64,000 nucleotides of DNA from Petrolisthes cinctipes (Eukaryota; Arthropoda; Malacostraca; Decapoda; Porcellanidae), in contig JAWQEG010001559.1 in the NCBI GenBank assembly GCA_033782935.1, forward strand, positions 1,861,001-1,925,000, given 5' to 3'. This document shows positions 10,741 through 21,162 of this stretch, one piece after another. Every line of letters starts with the position of its first letter. Position 1 is the stretch's first letter. The notes under the pieces were generated by a model. That model was not told the DNA's origin. It did not search any database and saw only the letters and a list, made by a program, of their open reading frames with translations. The position numbers and the translations under genes are program-made.

Positions 10741-10751
10741 TGGTGGCAGCG
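10741..10751 (+). other. putative primer-binding site of the gypsy element
   Basis: TGGTGGCAGCG begins one base after the ...TTACA end of the LTR. A TGG start pairs with the CCA end of a tRNA, as required to prime minus-strand synthesis. The tRNA identity was not determined. Confidence 0.6.
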
Positions 10752-10809
10752 TTTGGTATCTGTGTGAGCCAAGCCTAAGGAGTCGGTTGTGCAGGGAGTG
10801 GTGGAATAG

Positions 10810-11364
10810 AAGAGTCTTTATTTTTGGGTATTATTAATTGGGAAACAAATATTCAAGGTTGCTGTAGTAGGGCATAGTCAGATGCCGAGTGCGTTAGAGA
10901 TAGAAGATGTAGAAGTAAGGGTGTATAGGGCACCAGGGGGTCGTGCTAGGAATTTTTAAAGTGATGATATATTAGTTAAGGTCTTAGAGTGTGAACATAA
11001 TTTAAATTTTCTATGGTTAGGGAGTAATGACATTAACGTAAATACACAACCACGTCAGTTAGCAGAGCAAATTTTAGAAATCGGGAAAGCCATAGAGCAG
11101 AGTTGTAAGTCTCAGGTAACAATCATAGAAGTAGAAAATAGAGAGTATAAATCAAGAACACCAGTAATTCCAAATAATAGATATCAGAAAATCAAGCTGG
11201 CAATAAATAAAGTTCTTGTAGGTAGTCCTCAGTTCTTTTGTTTAAATTTCAATGGGGTAACGTTCACTTTGGCTAGGGATGGGGTACATTTCACATCAAA
11301 TGCAAAGGATTACATCATAAATAAATTAAGTAGAAATATTAGACGAAAGAGGGATGAGAAATAG
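10810..11364 (+). pseudogene. SGNH/GDSL-hydrolase-like ORF in the gag position of the gypsy element
   Basis: The frame opens at 10810 after a stop and ends at TAG 11362-11364, with one in-frame TAA at 10957-10959. The translation shows the blocks of SGNH hydrolases in order. Block I is KVAVVGHSQ, with GHS where GDS is usual and the Ser codon at 10876-10878. Block III is FLWLGSNDIN, carrying the Asn. Block V is ARDGVHFTSNAKDYI, carrying the Asp-x-x-His pair. Spacing and alternating hydrophobic segments fit a small single-domain hydrolase of about 170 residues. It starts about 70 bp after the primer-binding site and ends just before a gypsy RT fragment, so it belongs to the LTR element. Esterase domains of this fold are known in CR1-type LINE ORF1; its presence in a gypsy element is unusual as far as I know. 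Substrate and function are unknown. Confidence 0.72.
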
Positions 11365-11365
11365 G

Positions 11366-11689
11366 TATTGCGGGTTTTACCGGAAATTTGTACATAACTT
11401 CTCAAAGATCGCAGCACCCATAACTAACTTGACAAAAACCCATGTAATGTTTAAGTGGACAGATGAGTGTCAGGAGGAGTTTCATTAACTAAAACAAAGC
11501 TTAATGTCCGCTCCTGTGTTAATAAAATATCAACCCAAACTTCCACTTATCTTAGTCACAGATGCCAATGACGAGTGTGTAGGAGCCGTTCTCCACCAAG
11601 TGCAACCCGACAAGACTGTCAAGCCTGTTGGCTATTTCTCAAAGAAAACGAATAGGTGTGAGATAATAGGTGGAAGCGCTCGCGGTAGT
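11366..11689 (+). pseudogene. gypsy pol fragment: RT connection and RNase H start
   Basis: Starts abruptly with the RT thumb motif [17 protein letters not shown] and continues [11 protein letters not shown], then LILVTDANDECVGAVL, the first Asp block of gypsy RNase H, and VGYFSKK. An in-frame TAA lies at 11486-11488 and a frameshift occurs near 11660, after which VEALAVVL is read. The palm domain with its catalytic aspartates is absent, so a deletion has joined the SGNH ORF to the RT thumb. The ORF is cut by the TIR transposon at 11690 and continues at 15475. Confidence 0.85.
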
Positions 11690-12003
11690 CCTGGGGTGGG
11701 ATCTTCAAAGCATCGTAAGTTGGTGGCGCTACGATCACCTTTACTATCTCGTAGCCGCCATATTTGATCGTGGCTTACGAGGATCATAAGTTGGTATCTC
11801 CAAAGCTTCATAACCTCCCTCGTAACTCACGATGATATCCTCGTAGTGAGTGTCGCTGCCCGTTTCGTTCCGTGTGTTTTGTTCATCCCGCCACCCAGCT
11901 GACTGGCTCTCAGCCAATCACAATGAAGGAAACAATATGTCCTTGGTACTGTAAGCCAATCATAACGTAGTATTACAATGTCAACAAATAAACATTGTCT
12001 CAG

Positions 12004-13780
12004 ATGTCAACACCACCAGCTGATAGAGATGACACAGTCACCAAGTTACATCAGACAGGAATTAACAGCAAAAGACAGGTAAGTGAATTATTATACTGTG
12101 TTGATAAACATTTAACACAACAGTGGAGATAAGGCAGCTGACCCCCCCGGGTATATTTTTAATATCACGCCAATCACTGGTATATTGTATATAGATTTTT
12201 GGTTAGGTTAGGTTTGGCTAGTTTAGTTTAAGATGGGTTAGGTTACGTACTGTAAATCAAGAACAGCATGATACAAATAGTTTACTGGTAGCTGGTTGTC
12301 ATGAAAATAAATCAAAGACATTGACTGGGAGGACATTATATTATTTTAACTTCTACTGTCACTGTTTTATTTCCTGTACACCTACCTACAGTAGTTTCTA
12401 TATTAATCTCAAAATCTGTACAGTTGATTGCCATTACCAAGTAACAGGCAGAAATATACCATATGTAGTGAAATCTGGCAAGTGCAATATAATAACTAAG
12501 ACTTCAAACAGTTTTATTGAAAGACAGATCAAGGAAATAAATTATATAAGCATTATTTATATTATGGATTCGGCTGTTGGCATGGGCACACATAGGTTGA
12601 AGGATGGGGGGGTGTCCATTGCCTGATTTAGATACAGTACCATTTTAATATGATAACCAGCAGGTATTGTAATTTATTCTGCTTGGTTCTGCTTTGTTAT
12701 TGAATTATGTACCATTTTTCGTTATATTTCAGGTGGTGACACTAGTGACACAAAGACATTCACCCACATAGAAGAGCTATGGCTCAAGTCATTGAAGAAG
12801 TGCAAGTGTCGGGTATTTCTGTGGACTCCAAGACCCAGGCAGTATGTACAGTATATAACAGTAAAAAATATCCTGCTGTTCATCTAGGCTAGTAATATGG
12901 AAATCTTCCCTCATTGGCACTATGTGAAGTAATTACATTGAGAGTTTATATATATAAAACATACATTTTGAGCAGCATTACCTCTCAATTCCATTCAAAG
13001 TTAAACAGTGCAAATCATAAGGCCTTAGTCCTAGGAACAAATATACAAGATGTTCTCATATATCCATACCTTCAGTAAATACGGTACATGTACAGTGATG
13101 ACCCAATATACAGGAGTCAAGTACATAGTGATTTATACATTTTGTGTATCATATAAATAACTCCTGTTAGCAGTTCATGTAGTCGAAAAAATTGGAGCCA
13201 TGTTAATCAAAACTAAATTTGTGATGCTTTGTTAGATTCCATATGTATCATATGAGTACTTTAACCAAGTAAAAATTGCAGTACTGCTGCTGTACTTATA
13301 TGTATGACTAATTATATACTGCTTTCTTTAAGAGTGACTTTACAATTTTAATTCATAACGATAATCCTTAATATTTCTCTAAAATTATATGAAAGTTGCT
13401 AATTTTCATAATTTCATAATAAGGTGATGTGGATGACCCAGGACTGCCATCAAGAGCCCCTTCACCTAGACCTGGGCCAAGTTGGCAGGACTTCGGGCCA
13501 GTTACAGTGGAAGACTGTGAAGTTTTGACTGGCGACAGCTTGCCGAAGCTGGTAAAACCTACCACCAAGTGAGGAGCATTCGTACCACAGCTCTTTAGCC
13601 TCAAGTCGCCCTTCCTCTAGGTCAGCTGGAGGTGTGACAGCTCATCTGGAAGCTACGCTAGCTCCAGATATACTACTTGTCCATAAGACTATAAGGGATA
13701 TTTTGATGGATCTTGAAGAAAATATAGCCACAATATCAGAAACTTTGGTGAACATTAAAAAGGCTATCGAGAAAAGGTGA
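12004..13780 (+). other. coding-like exon remnants inside the CCTGG transposon
   Basis: Three blocks look like exons. Block 1 (12004-12078) starts with ATG, codes for MSTPPADRDDTVTK and further residues, and ends at a canonical donor CAG|GTAAGT. Block 2 (12733-12841) follows TTTCAG and contains an ATG at 12779. Block 3 (13424-13780) follows AATAAG, is Pro/Ser-rich, and after one apparent frameshift ends in a helical segment (HKTIRDILMDLEENIATI...) with stop TGA 13778-13780. The remaining sequence is AT-rich and stop-laden, like introns. No family was recognised. It could be an accessory transposon protein or a captured host gene. Confidence 0.35.
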
Positions 13781-15300
13781 TTTGTTTTCAAGTGTGTTTT
13801 GTTGTGTGTGTGTGATTTTTTTTTTTAATGATTATTGTGGTTTAAGTTGGGTTATATTTTGTGACAGAGTTATTAGTTTGCAAGTATGTTTTTAGTTGTG
13901 TGGTTTGTGTGTAGGTTTCAATCTAAATTATTGTTAACTTCTGCTTATGTTTTTTAAGAAATTACATTATTTATTTTCATTTTATATTTTGTCTTTCAAT
14001 TATAGCTTTTAACATTCACATTTCATGTTAGATTTATTATTCTTTGAGTAAAATCAACTTTTTTTTCATGCATTCTTATCTTTGGCTAATAATATTAATG
14101 TCTTAGTTTTATTTACATCAAGGTTCGAAGATTAACTATAAGGATATACTTATGCCGTACTGTGGCTTTAATCTTATTGTATTTTAATAATTTCTCTGCC
14201 ATATTTGTGATATGTCCAAGCAATGTGAAGAGTTCCAAACAAGTACTGTAGTCATTAAGGAATTGGTGTTTTTTTGTTTTCAGTCATTGTTGGAAAGTAC
14301 ATGAGTTCAAACAGCTTTCCAATATCATAAATTTGCAGGTTTTTACTCAGGTATATATAATGTAATGAACTGTGATAATGCAGGAAACTAATAGTACAAA
14401 TAGCTAGGGAGGTATCATGGATTTCTGTAAACTTTACAGGTGTCATATGTAAATAAAATGTAGGTTTTTTTATAGTCTATAATTAAAACATTTAGAAAAA
14501 CCAATACCAGTCACATATTTGTTATATGCTGTTGAAAAGCATTTATTTTAGAAAAATACAAGTCTTATGTAATATGAGAACAGGTGAAAATTATGTATTA
14601 AATTATACTGTTCAATAAAATTAATTGAATTGGTTGGAAAGGTTCATGTACGGTACATGTTATTGAGACTTTTACAACATGATAATATTTGCATTAGTTA
14701 ATTCTGAGACATATTTTTGTCTTTAGATTCGGGAATATGGTCAACCTTTTACACATCTCCAGTATATATCAGTAGGTATATAATTCCAGTTATTTAAATG
14801 TTACCAACTCACACATCACATTAATGTGCTTGTAATATTTTCATTAGAAAGTCAATCAATCATAAAGAAAGCTTATCAACCTTAAGAATATCCACTTCAT
14901 GCAAAGGACTATGGATTAAAGACTCATACTACATGGATTTAATTAGGTCTAACTATGCAATGAAGAATTTCTGCTTTGTTTGCAGGTAACTGGAAGCCAC
15001 TTTCCTGCAATTAGTAAGTCACCATTATATCCTATTATTCTTAAACACTCCAAAAGTAATGATACACAAAAAAAGTATTTGTAACTTTCTAAAACACAGT
15101 GCATCAGTTTAAATTGACACTTGCAGCTCCATTCTCCTAAGCTGCTCACTGAATCCCCTCCTCTTGTTTATATTTACCGATAAGTGACAACAACAACAAC
15201 CATTATGTCGCCTGTGTCGGCCGCGCCAAGTGTAAATAAACTCAAATCTCACTATTTACGGGTTGTTTCTCTACTACGCGACCCTGCTATCAGCCTAAAG
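13781..15300. other. AT-rich transposon interior without recognisable features
   Basis: About 1.5 kb between the last exon-like block and the right subterminal repeats. It is AT-rich with short homopolymer runs and stops in all frames. I see no gene, RNA or repeat structure to report. Confidence 0.5.
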
Positions 15301-15474
15301 GGTGCTTTTCAGTTCTCGTAGCGCTACGAGCAAATATGGCGCATAATGGCGGACGGAAACTCCCTTACGAGGCTTTGAAGATACGATCGTAGCGGTTATG
15401 AGCAACTTACGAGCAAATATGGCGCTACGAGAATCATAACTGCGGTTACGATGCTTTGAAGATCCCACCCCTGG

Positions 15475-16916
15475 CGTGTAGGCATTTTCATCACTATTTA
15501 TAGGGGACATTATTTGAAATCCAAACTGATCATCAACCTTTAACTACCATATTCAGAAAGAGAACTAAGTCACCCAGAGTAACGCGATTGATGTTGGAAA
15601 TGCGAGAGTACAATTTCCATGTCAATTACGTAAAGGGGAAGGATGAAGTAGAAGCGGATCAATTATCACGTCCCGTTAAAATTATCAGACAACAGCCGAA
15701 CATCTCATGGTTGGGATTAACTCGTCAGGAATTTACACAGAAACAGAGAGAGAATGCAACGTGGAACGAACTCATAAACTATTTGCAAGGCGGAGTAGTC
15801 CCCAGACGTAAGATTTCCCGTGCCACCTTGGATCAATTTGTATTAGTATATGACATGCTTTACTATATACGGACAGAAATAGACGGAAGCTTGTTATGTA
15901 CTATTGTTGTGCCTCGACCGTTAATTCGCAAAGCATTGGTTGAAGCTCATGATCAGTCTGGACACTTTGGTCAGTATAAGTCTATAAAGAGGGCAGAGGA
16001 ATTGTTTTATTGGCCAGCAATGAAGAAAGATGTGATTCAGTATTTGAAAGAATGTGTGAATTGTCAACAGTTTAAGCATGGGAAGGGAATGTCACAACCA
16101 TATAGAGAATTACCTACTGTATCACAACCCCTTGAAAGAATAGCAATAGATTTAACAAACATGACTGCAGGACAAGAGGGTAACAGGTACATTATGACCA
16201 TCATTGACCATTACTCTAGGTTTGTCAAGTTCTATCCACTAAAGACCAAACATGCTCAGGGAATAGTAGTTAGGCTGGCACAGTTCACTACCGATTTTGG
16301 CCGACCATTGGCACCGAACTCTCAAGACCGTCCTGGCTCAATTATGCAAGGGATATCCGCTCAGATGGCCTGTATTGTTGGGAAAGTATCGGCCCCATAT
16401 GAACATGGCAGTGCATGGTAGCACTGGAGTCACTCCCTATGTCGCTTTTTACGCCAGATATCCACCACGTTCAATCAGTGCGTATCTCACGACAATACCA
16501 ACAGGAGAAATGGAAACCCAGAAACAAAAGAAGCTAGTGTAACTTCACAGAGAAGGTACCGAGAAATTGCAAACAGAAAACGTAAGACTGAAAAGGTACA
16601 CAAAGGGTCCTTAGTGTGGGTGAAGTCAGAAACTCCGATAGCTGTTCCCTGCACCAAACTAAATGCAAAGTGGAAAGGACCATATAAGGTGCGTGAGGTA
16701 GTGCGAGATGGCTTAGTGTATGTGCTTGAAGACCCTTATACGGGAAAAATGGTTCAAAGGGCCGCTGAAAAGGTTAAACCATATATCAACCGACATGAGC
16801 TTATCACAGAACCGGATGAAGTGGAATTGGAAGAAAATACACAACAGGAGGAGGAGGATCATGTTCTTCCTCCCCGACACCGTCAACCTCCGAGGCGATT
16901 GGTGGAAGAGTGTTAG
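15475..16916 (+). pseudogene. gypsy pol fragment: RNase H end and integrase, disrupted
   Basis: Resumes with ACRHFHHYL, a TAG at 15501-15503, then FEIQTDHQPLTTIFRKR and VNYVKGKDEVEADQLSRP, the C-terminal half of gypsy RNase H. The integrase zinc domain follows (H-x3-H in EAHDQSGHF, and CVNC), then the first catalytic Asp in ERIAIDLTNM and IMTIIDHYSRFVKFYPL. After LAQFTTDFGRPLAPN the frame shifts, and sequence around the second Asp and the Glu appears deleted. A second frame gives TLKTVLAQLCKGY and GVTPYVAFYARYP. The integrase C-terminus (AKWKGPYKVREVV, KPYINRHE) ends at 16916. This copy cannot make an active integrase. Confidence 0.88.
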
Positions 16917-17741
16917 TGTTAAGAAAAAGTCCCGAAGGGGGGGCGAAAGGACTAAGTGAGAAAGCATGGCAAGCCATGGAAAAGGGTGAGAGGGTGAACT
17001 GTATGTAATGAATAGTTTTAGTGAGAGGTGAACCATTAGGAAAATTACCAGCATCTGAAGTCAGCTTTAGGACGGAACTCATCTTAAAAAATCTCTGAAT
17101 CTCAATCCAGACAAGTGGAAGTCTCTGTCGGGACTTTCATTCGAGGGGGGGATACCCTGGTTGATCAGCCTTGGCCTCTGACCGCCTCACTTCAACAGTC
17201 GCACCCACTGGCGAACGCTTAGCATCACTTTAGGACGCGCATTGTGATCCTAGTCAGTGGAAAAGTGTGTGTTTGAATGAAAGAATGAATGAGAAAATCA
17301 ATGATGAATGAATGTGATTACACATTTCCTCTACCATGGGTGAAGTATGTATGAGAGTGGCGGGAACGTCTGGATGGAAGTTCCCCAAGTTGATTCGTCA
17401 GTCGAAGAGTGTGGCTGGGGTCCTGTGACTACATTTCCCATTGTCTGGAAACATTTTTTTTTTGTGGTGCAAGGAAAACTTTGCCTACGGGGAGGGAAAA
17501 CTAGTCAGATGATTATGGCTTATGAAATGTGTGTCAAGTGGTACTTATGTCTCAGAGTATGTGCCAATCGGTACTGTCAGTCTTCAAGAAGAGATGTCTG
17601 TCCTGGGTTGTTTAGTAAGGGTGGCTGCAATGTTCTTAAGGTTGTGGAATGTGATACATATGATTAAGGTTAGTTGTAAGATAGGTTAGGATGAGAAAAT
17701 TAATCTCGACCGTAAATTGTAGCCATTGAAGGAAGGGCATG
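16917..17741 (+). other. gypsy 3' untranslated region with polypurine tract
   Basis: About 825 bp with only short, unconvincing ORFs. A purine-rich stretch, GAAGGAAGGG (about 17728-17737), lies just before the LTR start and is the likely polypurine tract that primes plus-strand synthesis. AGGGGGGG and GAGGGGGGG runs also occur near 16938 and 17143. No other feature is evident. Confidence 0.5.
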
Positions 17742-17898
17742 AGTAACACTCCATTTTTTCATTAGTCACCCATTTTATTAAACGTAATTTTCTTCAAGTG
17801 CTAAAGTTGGCGAGGAGAACGGAGAGCGGTATGGTAACACTGTATATATATATATTACCGTATATGAATTAATTAATTGTGATGTAATTATTATTGGA
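17742..17898 (+). repeat. 3' LTR of the gypsy element, truncated
   Basis: Closely matches 8638-8797, sharing the ACACTCCATTTTTTCATTAG opening, the GGCGAGGAGAACGGAGAG block and the TA-rich run. It ends at TTATTGGA, where the (GATT)n tail of an antisense family C LINE begins. The first base differs from the 5' copy. Confidence 0.75.
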
Positions 17899-18115
17899 TT
17901 GATTGATTGATTTTTTATTCAACTAAACATCTGGTGGCGCAACAGCTAAGGTCATATAACGCCCAACATAAAATTATCATATACATAATTAATAAAACAT
18001 GAATACCCGAAAGGGATAGGCACCATGATTAAAAGACACACAAACTAAAAAGCACATTATTAATAAAAGAACCCGTCAAAAAAATCAAACCATCTAAAAA
18101 CCATAAATATCAAAA

Positions 18116-19104
18116 TCATATTCTGTGGAGAAGGCCAGCTTCCTCCACATAGGAGAGGGTGTTCCATCCCACACTACAAGCCTCCTCCCTGAGCACCTGG
18201 GAGAGACTGTAAGAGCCGTCACCTTCCTGGTACTTGGAGAGGTGCCTACGACGAAGGTCCCCAAGACTGGGACACTCGACAATAAGATGCCATACTGTTA
18301 AAGGGACCAGACAATTATCACAGTAGGGAGGGTGAGCCCTCTCCATTAAAAAGTCATGAGTCAATAATGTGTGGCCAATGCGGAGACGGACAAGAGCAGT
18401 CTCCCACCGGCGGGACAGGCCACTGTAGCTCCACAAACCAAGGCGCTGGCGGATGTCGCGGAGCTTGTTAGCCCCGACGGCGTCCCATCTGTCCTGCCAG
18501 CAGGCACGAACGGTAGCATCTATGTAGGGTCGAAGGTCCACTACAGGAACAGGATGACGCCTGGCAGGAGGCCGAGAATTGGAGACCGCAGCCTTAGCCA
18601 GGGCGTCAGCTCGCTCATTTTCATCGACACCCACATGGGCCGGGACCCAACAAAAAGTTACTTTGCGGCCACGACGATCCAGGAGAACAAGCCACTCAAG
18701 AATGGCCAACACCAGGGGATGGGAAGAGTTAAAATTGCACAAGGCCTGCAAGGCACTACAGGAATCGCTAAAAAAAAGTAAACGAAGGCTGATGGAGAGT
18801 AAAAATTACTTGGAGGGCATATAAAATGGCTGAGAGCTCAGCAGTAAAAATTGACATGACAGAAGGAAGCCTGCCGCCACGGCAAAACTCAGGAAATATA
18901 AACTCCAAAGCCAACTCAAGCATCAAACTTTGACCCATCAGTGTACACAGGGAGGGACTCCCTGTGAGTGAAGGCATGTTCTAAAAAGAGGGAACAAGCC
19001 ACTGGAGGAGGAAGAAATTCCTTCTTGTCTGTAAAGCAGGTGCAGGGGAAAACTTCTGTGTACGGACAAAAGCAAAGACTAGAAGGAACAACAGATCAGA
19101 TGGC
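18116..19104 (-). pseudogene. family C RNase H and C-terminal zinc motif
   Basis: Minus-strand reading shows PVYTDGSKFDA (first Asp), then a TGA where Gly is expected, FTAELSAILYALQV (catalytic Glu) and, after a frameshift near 18760, KVTFCWVPAHVGVDENERADALAKAA with the last Asp. The C-terminus has the LINE pattern RLRIGHTLLTHDF, then CDNC, H and C (CLVPLTVWHLIVEC), and stops at 18116. In frame this would be a complete RNase H of the Jockey/I-group type; the breaks make it inactive. Confidence 0.85.
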
Positions 19105-19795
19105 AAAGTCATTAATAGCCAGACATATATTAGACACTCCAGCACAGCTGTCCTTCCTTCCTTCTCCACACACACACACAGACTAATTAACTACTTGATC
19201 TGACTGAGATCATTTTCTCACTCTCCAACATATATACATACACACGTACACAGAGTCACCCTCGCTTGACCAATCTCCAATGACATCTCTCTGCTTCAAG
19301 TTGTGGTAAGAGGATATAGCAGAAACCATTAACCCTTTCCTCTCTCTCTAGTTTCAGAGAGAGAGAGAGAAAATGGGAGAATAAATGAATAAGGAATAAA
19401 TAGGGAGAGAAGAGGAGTAAACAGACATACAGAATTAAATTGACCACTGACTGGCAACATAGTCACTCTATAGCTATTTCTGTAAACTATTGAGTTTGAA
19501 ATGTATATAAGCAGAGGAGGTACACTAGGATTTAGGATACCTATACTGACTCCCTAAGGGCTATAAACTGTCTCCATAAGAGAAAGGCACAATACTATAA
19601 GACAAGGCACATCCTTATCATCCCCTGTATAGATATAAGTATATAGTAATAAATTAAGCCTTAAGAAACTTGTGAAGTCAATTACCTAAGAACACCACAA
19701 CGCCGAGCTCGCTACCTAATACAACAACAACAACAACAACTACTACAACTGCAACTCCAAGAAATTACACACAAGTAAGTTACCAGTTTCTGCCC
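19105..19795. other. unidentified insertion in family C
   Basis: This stretch interrupts family C coding sequence between the RT C-terminal region and RNase H. It contains GA-rich and CA-rich microsatellites, a run of CAA triplets near 19722-19740, and on the minus strand a TATA-like CTTATATAC. A solo LTR is possible, but no clean terminal sequence or duplication was found. Confidence 0.4.
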
Positions 19796-19800
19796 AGAGT

Positions 19801-20657
19801 TCAAGCCTTCAAAACTGGTACATCTGGAAGAAGCCATGGAGCCACCCTGGGGACCCTCACAGGACAAATCTGGAAGTCATCAATGCCCATCTCCTCCATA
19901 ACCTTCCTGACCCGGAAGCCAAAGGGCCATGGTGTACGAGAATGTAAAATGTAGTACTTAGACATGATATCAGAGAACACCGCCAGGCAAGGAAGGGAGT
20001 CAGGAAGTCGATGTAATCTATGCCAACAACGAACCATCAAGGACAGGCAACGGAGATCAAGAGGTGGCTCATTAGTGTCCACCAGGAGACTGGGGATTGG
20101 GGACGACCTGAAGGCTCTGGTCGCCAGACGTACTCCAGCATGATGAACAGGGTCTAAAACTCTGAGAAGTACACCTCACACCCATAGTCAAGTTTTGACC
20201 TAATAAGAACATGGTATAGGCAGAGGAGGGTGGCCCGATCAGCCCCCCAGGATGTATGGCTCAGGACCCTGAACAGGTTAAGAGCTTTGAGGCAAGAGAC
20301 CTTAAGTGTACATAAGTGGGGAACCCAAGTCAAACGTTTGTCAAAAAGGAGACCCAAAAAGCGAATCTCCTCGACACAACGTATCTGATGACCATACATG
20401 AATAAGTCTGGATCGGGGTGGACGCCTCGGATGTGGCAGAAGTGCATAGCAACTGTCTTGGAAGGAGAAAATCGAAACCCATGAGAACCAGTCCAACGTG
20501 ACACCCTGTCAAGGGCAAGCTGCATGCGTCGCTCCGCCACTGACATATGGGAAGCAGCAAAACAGACTGCTAGGTCGTCAACATACAGCTCCGGACAGAT
20601 CAAGGGTCCACACTTCTTCCACCAGCGACTTGGTTTGGGCCTCGTCGGATCTGGCAA
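19801..20657 (-). pseudogene. family C reverse transcriptase, C-terminal part
   Basis: Minus-strand frames give catalytic YVDDLAVCF, then FSPSKTVAMHFCH, IRFLGLLFDKRLTW and LLCLYHVLIRSKLDYG, the usual LINE RT palm and thumb sequence. A frameshift or stop near 20150 separates it from the next block (RCLSLMVRCWHRLHRLP... DIMSKYY), which ends near 19801. The N-terminal half of RT and the endonuclease are absent because the copy is 5' truncated. Confidence 0.8.
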
Positions 20658-20821
20658 CAGCTGCAGGTGGAGGGAGGGGGGATGTTAGTGGGAGAGGAGG
20701 AGAGAAATGTGTGCGGAGCTATATTGGAAGGTAACCAATGATCAGGTAAAGAAGAAGTGTGTCAGGAGGAATGAATGAAGCATACACTGTGAACGGTATC
20801 GAATCACCAATAGTTTAAGGC

Positions 20822-20900
20822 AGGGTTCTTCAAACATTTTCAATCGTGACCCAGTTTTTACTATGAATTCATTCTCGTGACCCATACAGAAAGATCTTTT
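20822..20900 (+). mobile_element. possible hAT-like terminal sequence
   Basis: CAGGGTTCTTCAAACATTTT is followed by GTGACCCA twice (about 20851 and 20877), which resembles the terminal inverted repeats of many animal hAT elements. The opposite end was not found within the next kilobase, so this is a single-ended match. The flanks, 20660-20820 and 20900-21160, show nothing else. Confidence 0.35.
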
Positions 20901-21162
20901 ACAAATGACCAGAATTATCAACCTAAGAAAATACCAGGCCAGAAACTGAAACGTAATATTTATGATTAAAAGGCATTCTAACCAGAATTATGAACACTGC
21001 CTCACCTTGTTGAAAAGTAATAACAAACAAATATAATTAGAATATATGTTACATTATATCCCTTAAATAAAGGCACTGTCTTTTGTTCACTATCGTAGTG
21101 GGATAGACTACTGAATATATATTATCCTTTGGATATTAGACAGCTATCCCTGTATTCCTTTT

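Larger units (their letters stand above)
11695..15469. mobile_element. 3.8 kb TIR DNA transposon with 5-bp CCTGG duplication
   Basis: The ends are perfect 24-bp inverted repeats: GGTGGGATCTTCAAAGCATC plus GTAA at 11695-11718, with its reverse complement at 15446-15469. CCTGG is duplicated at 11690-11694 and 15470-15474. Removing the insert restores the gypsy RNase H reading ALAVVLACRHFHHYL, confirming both borders. Subterminal regions hold many short CTCGTAG / CTTACGA repeats in both orientations. No DDE transposase is recognisable; the interior has short coding-like exons. The superfamily is undetermined. Confidence 0.85.
8638..17898 (+). mobile_element. Ty3/gypsy LTR retrotransposon, internally deleted and interrupted
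   Basis: About 157 bp at 8638-8797 recur at 17742-17898 in the same orientation, as expected for the starts of 5' and 3' LTRs. A TGG-initial primer-binding site at 10741 follows ...GTTACA. Coding remnants in order: SGNH-like ORF (10810-11364), RT thumb and RNase H (11366-11689), RNase H end plus integrase (15475-16916). Gag, protease and most of RT are missing. A 3.8 kb TIR transposon splits RNase H. A purine-rich tract (17728-17737) precedes the 3' LTR, which is cut off at 17898 by a family C LINE. It was inserted near the 5' end of family B copy 1. Confidence 0.8.
17899..20660 (-). mobile_element. family C: 5'-truncated LINE with RNase H and (AATC)n tail
   Basis: On the minus strand this element runs from mid-RT at about 20657 to an (AATC)n tail at 17899-17913. 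Protein remnants in order are RT, RT C-terminal region, RNase H and a Cys/His zinc motif. The ORF is broken by frameshifts and by about 690 bp of unrelated sequence at 19105-19795. A closely related 3' end lies at 63135-63462 and the tail type is shared with family D, so C and D may be one family. It inserted into, and truncates, the gypsy 3' LTR. Confidence 0.8.

Noticed and set aside
18371..18781. Plus-strand ORF of 136 residues
   Set aside because: It is the antisense of the family C RNase H region, whose minus-strand reading has all the expected motifs.
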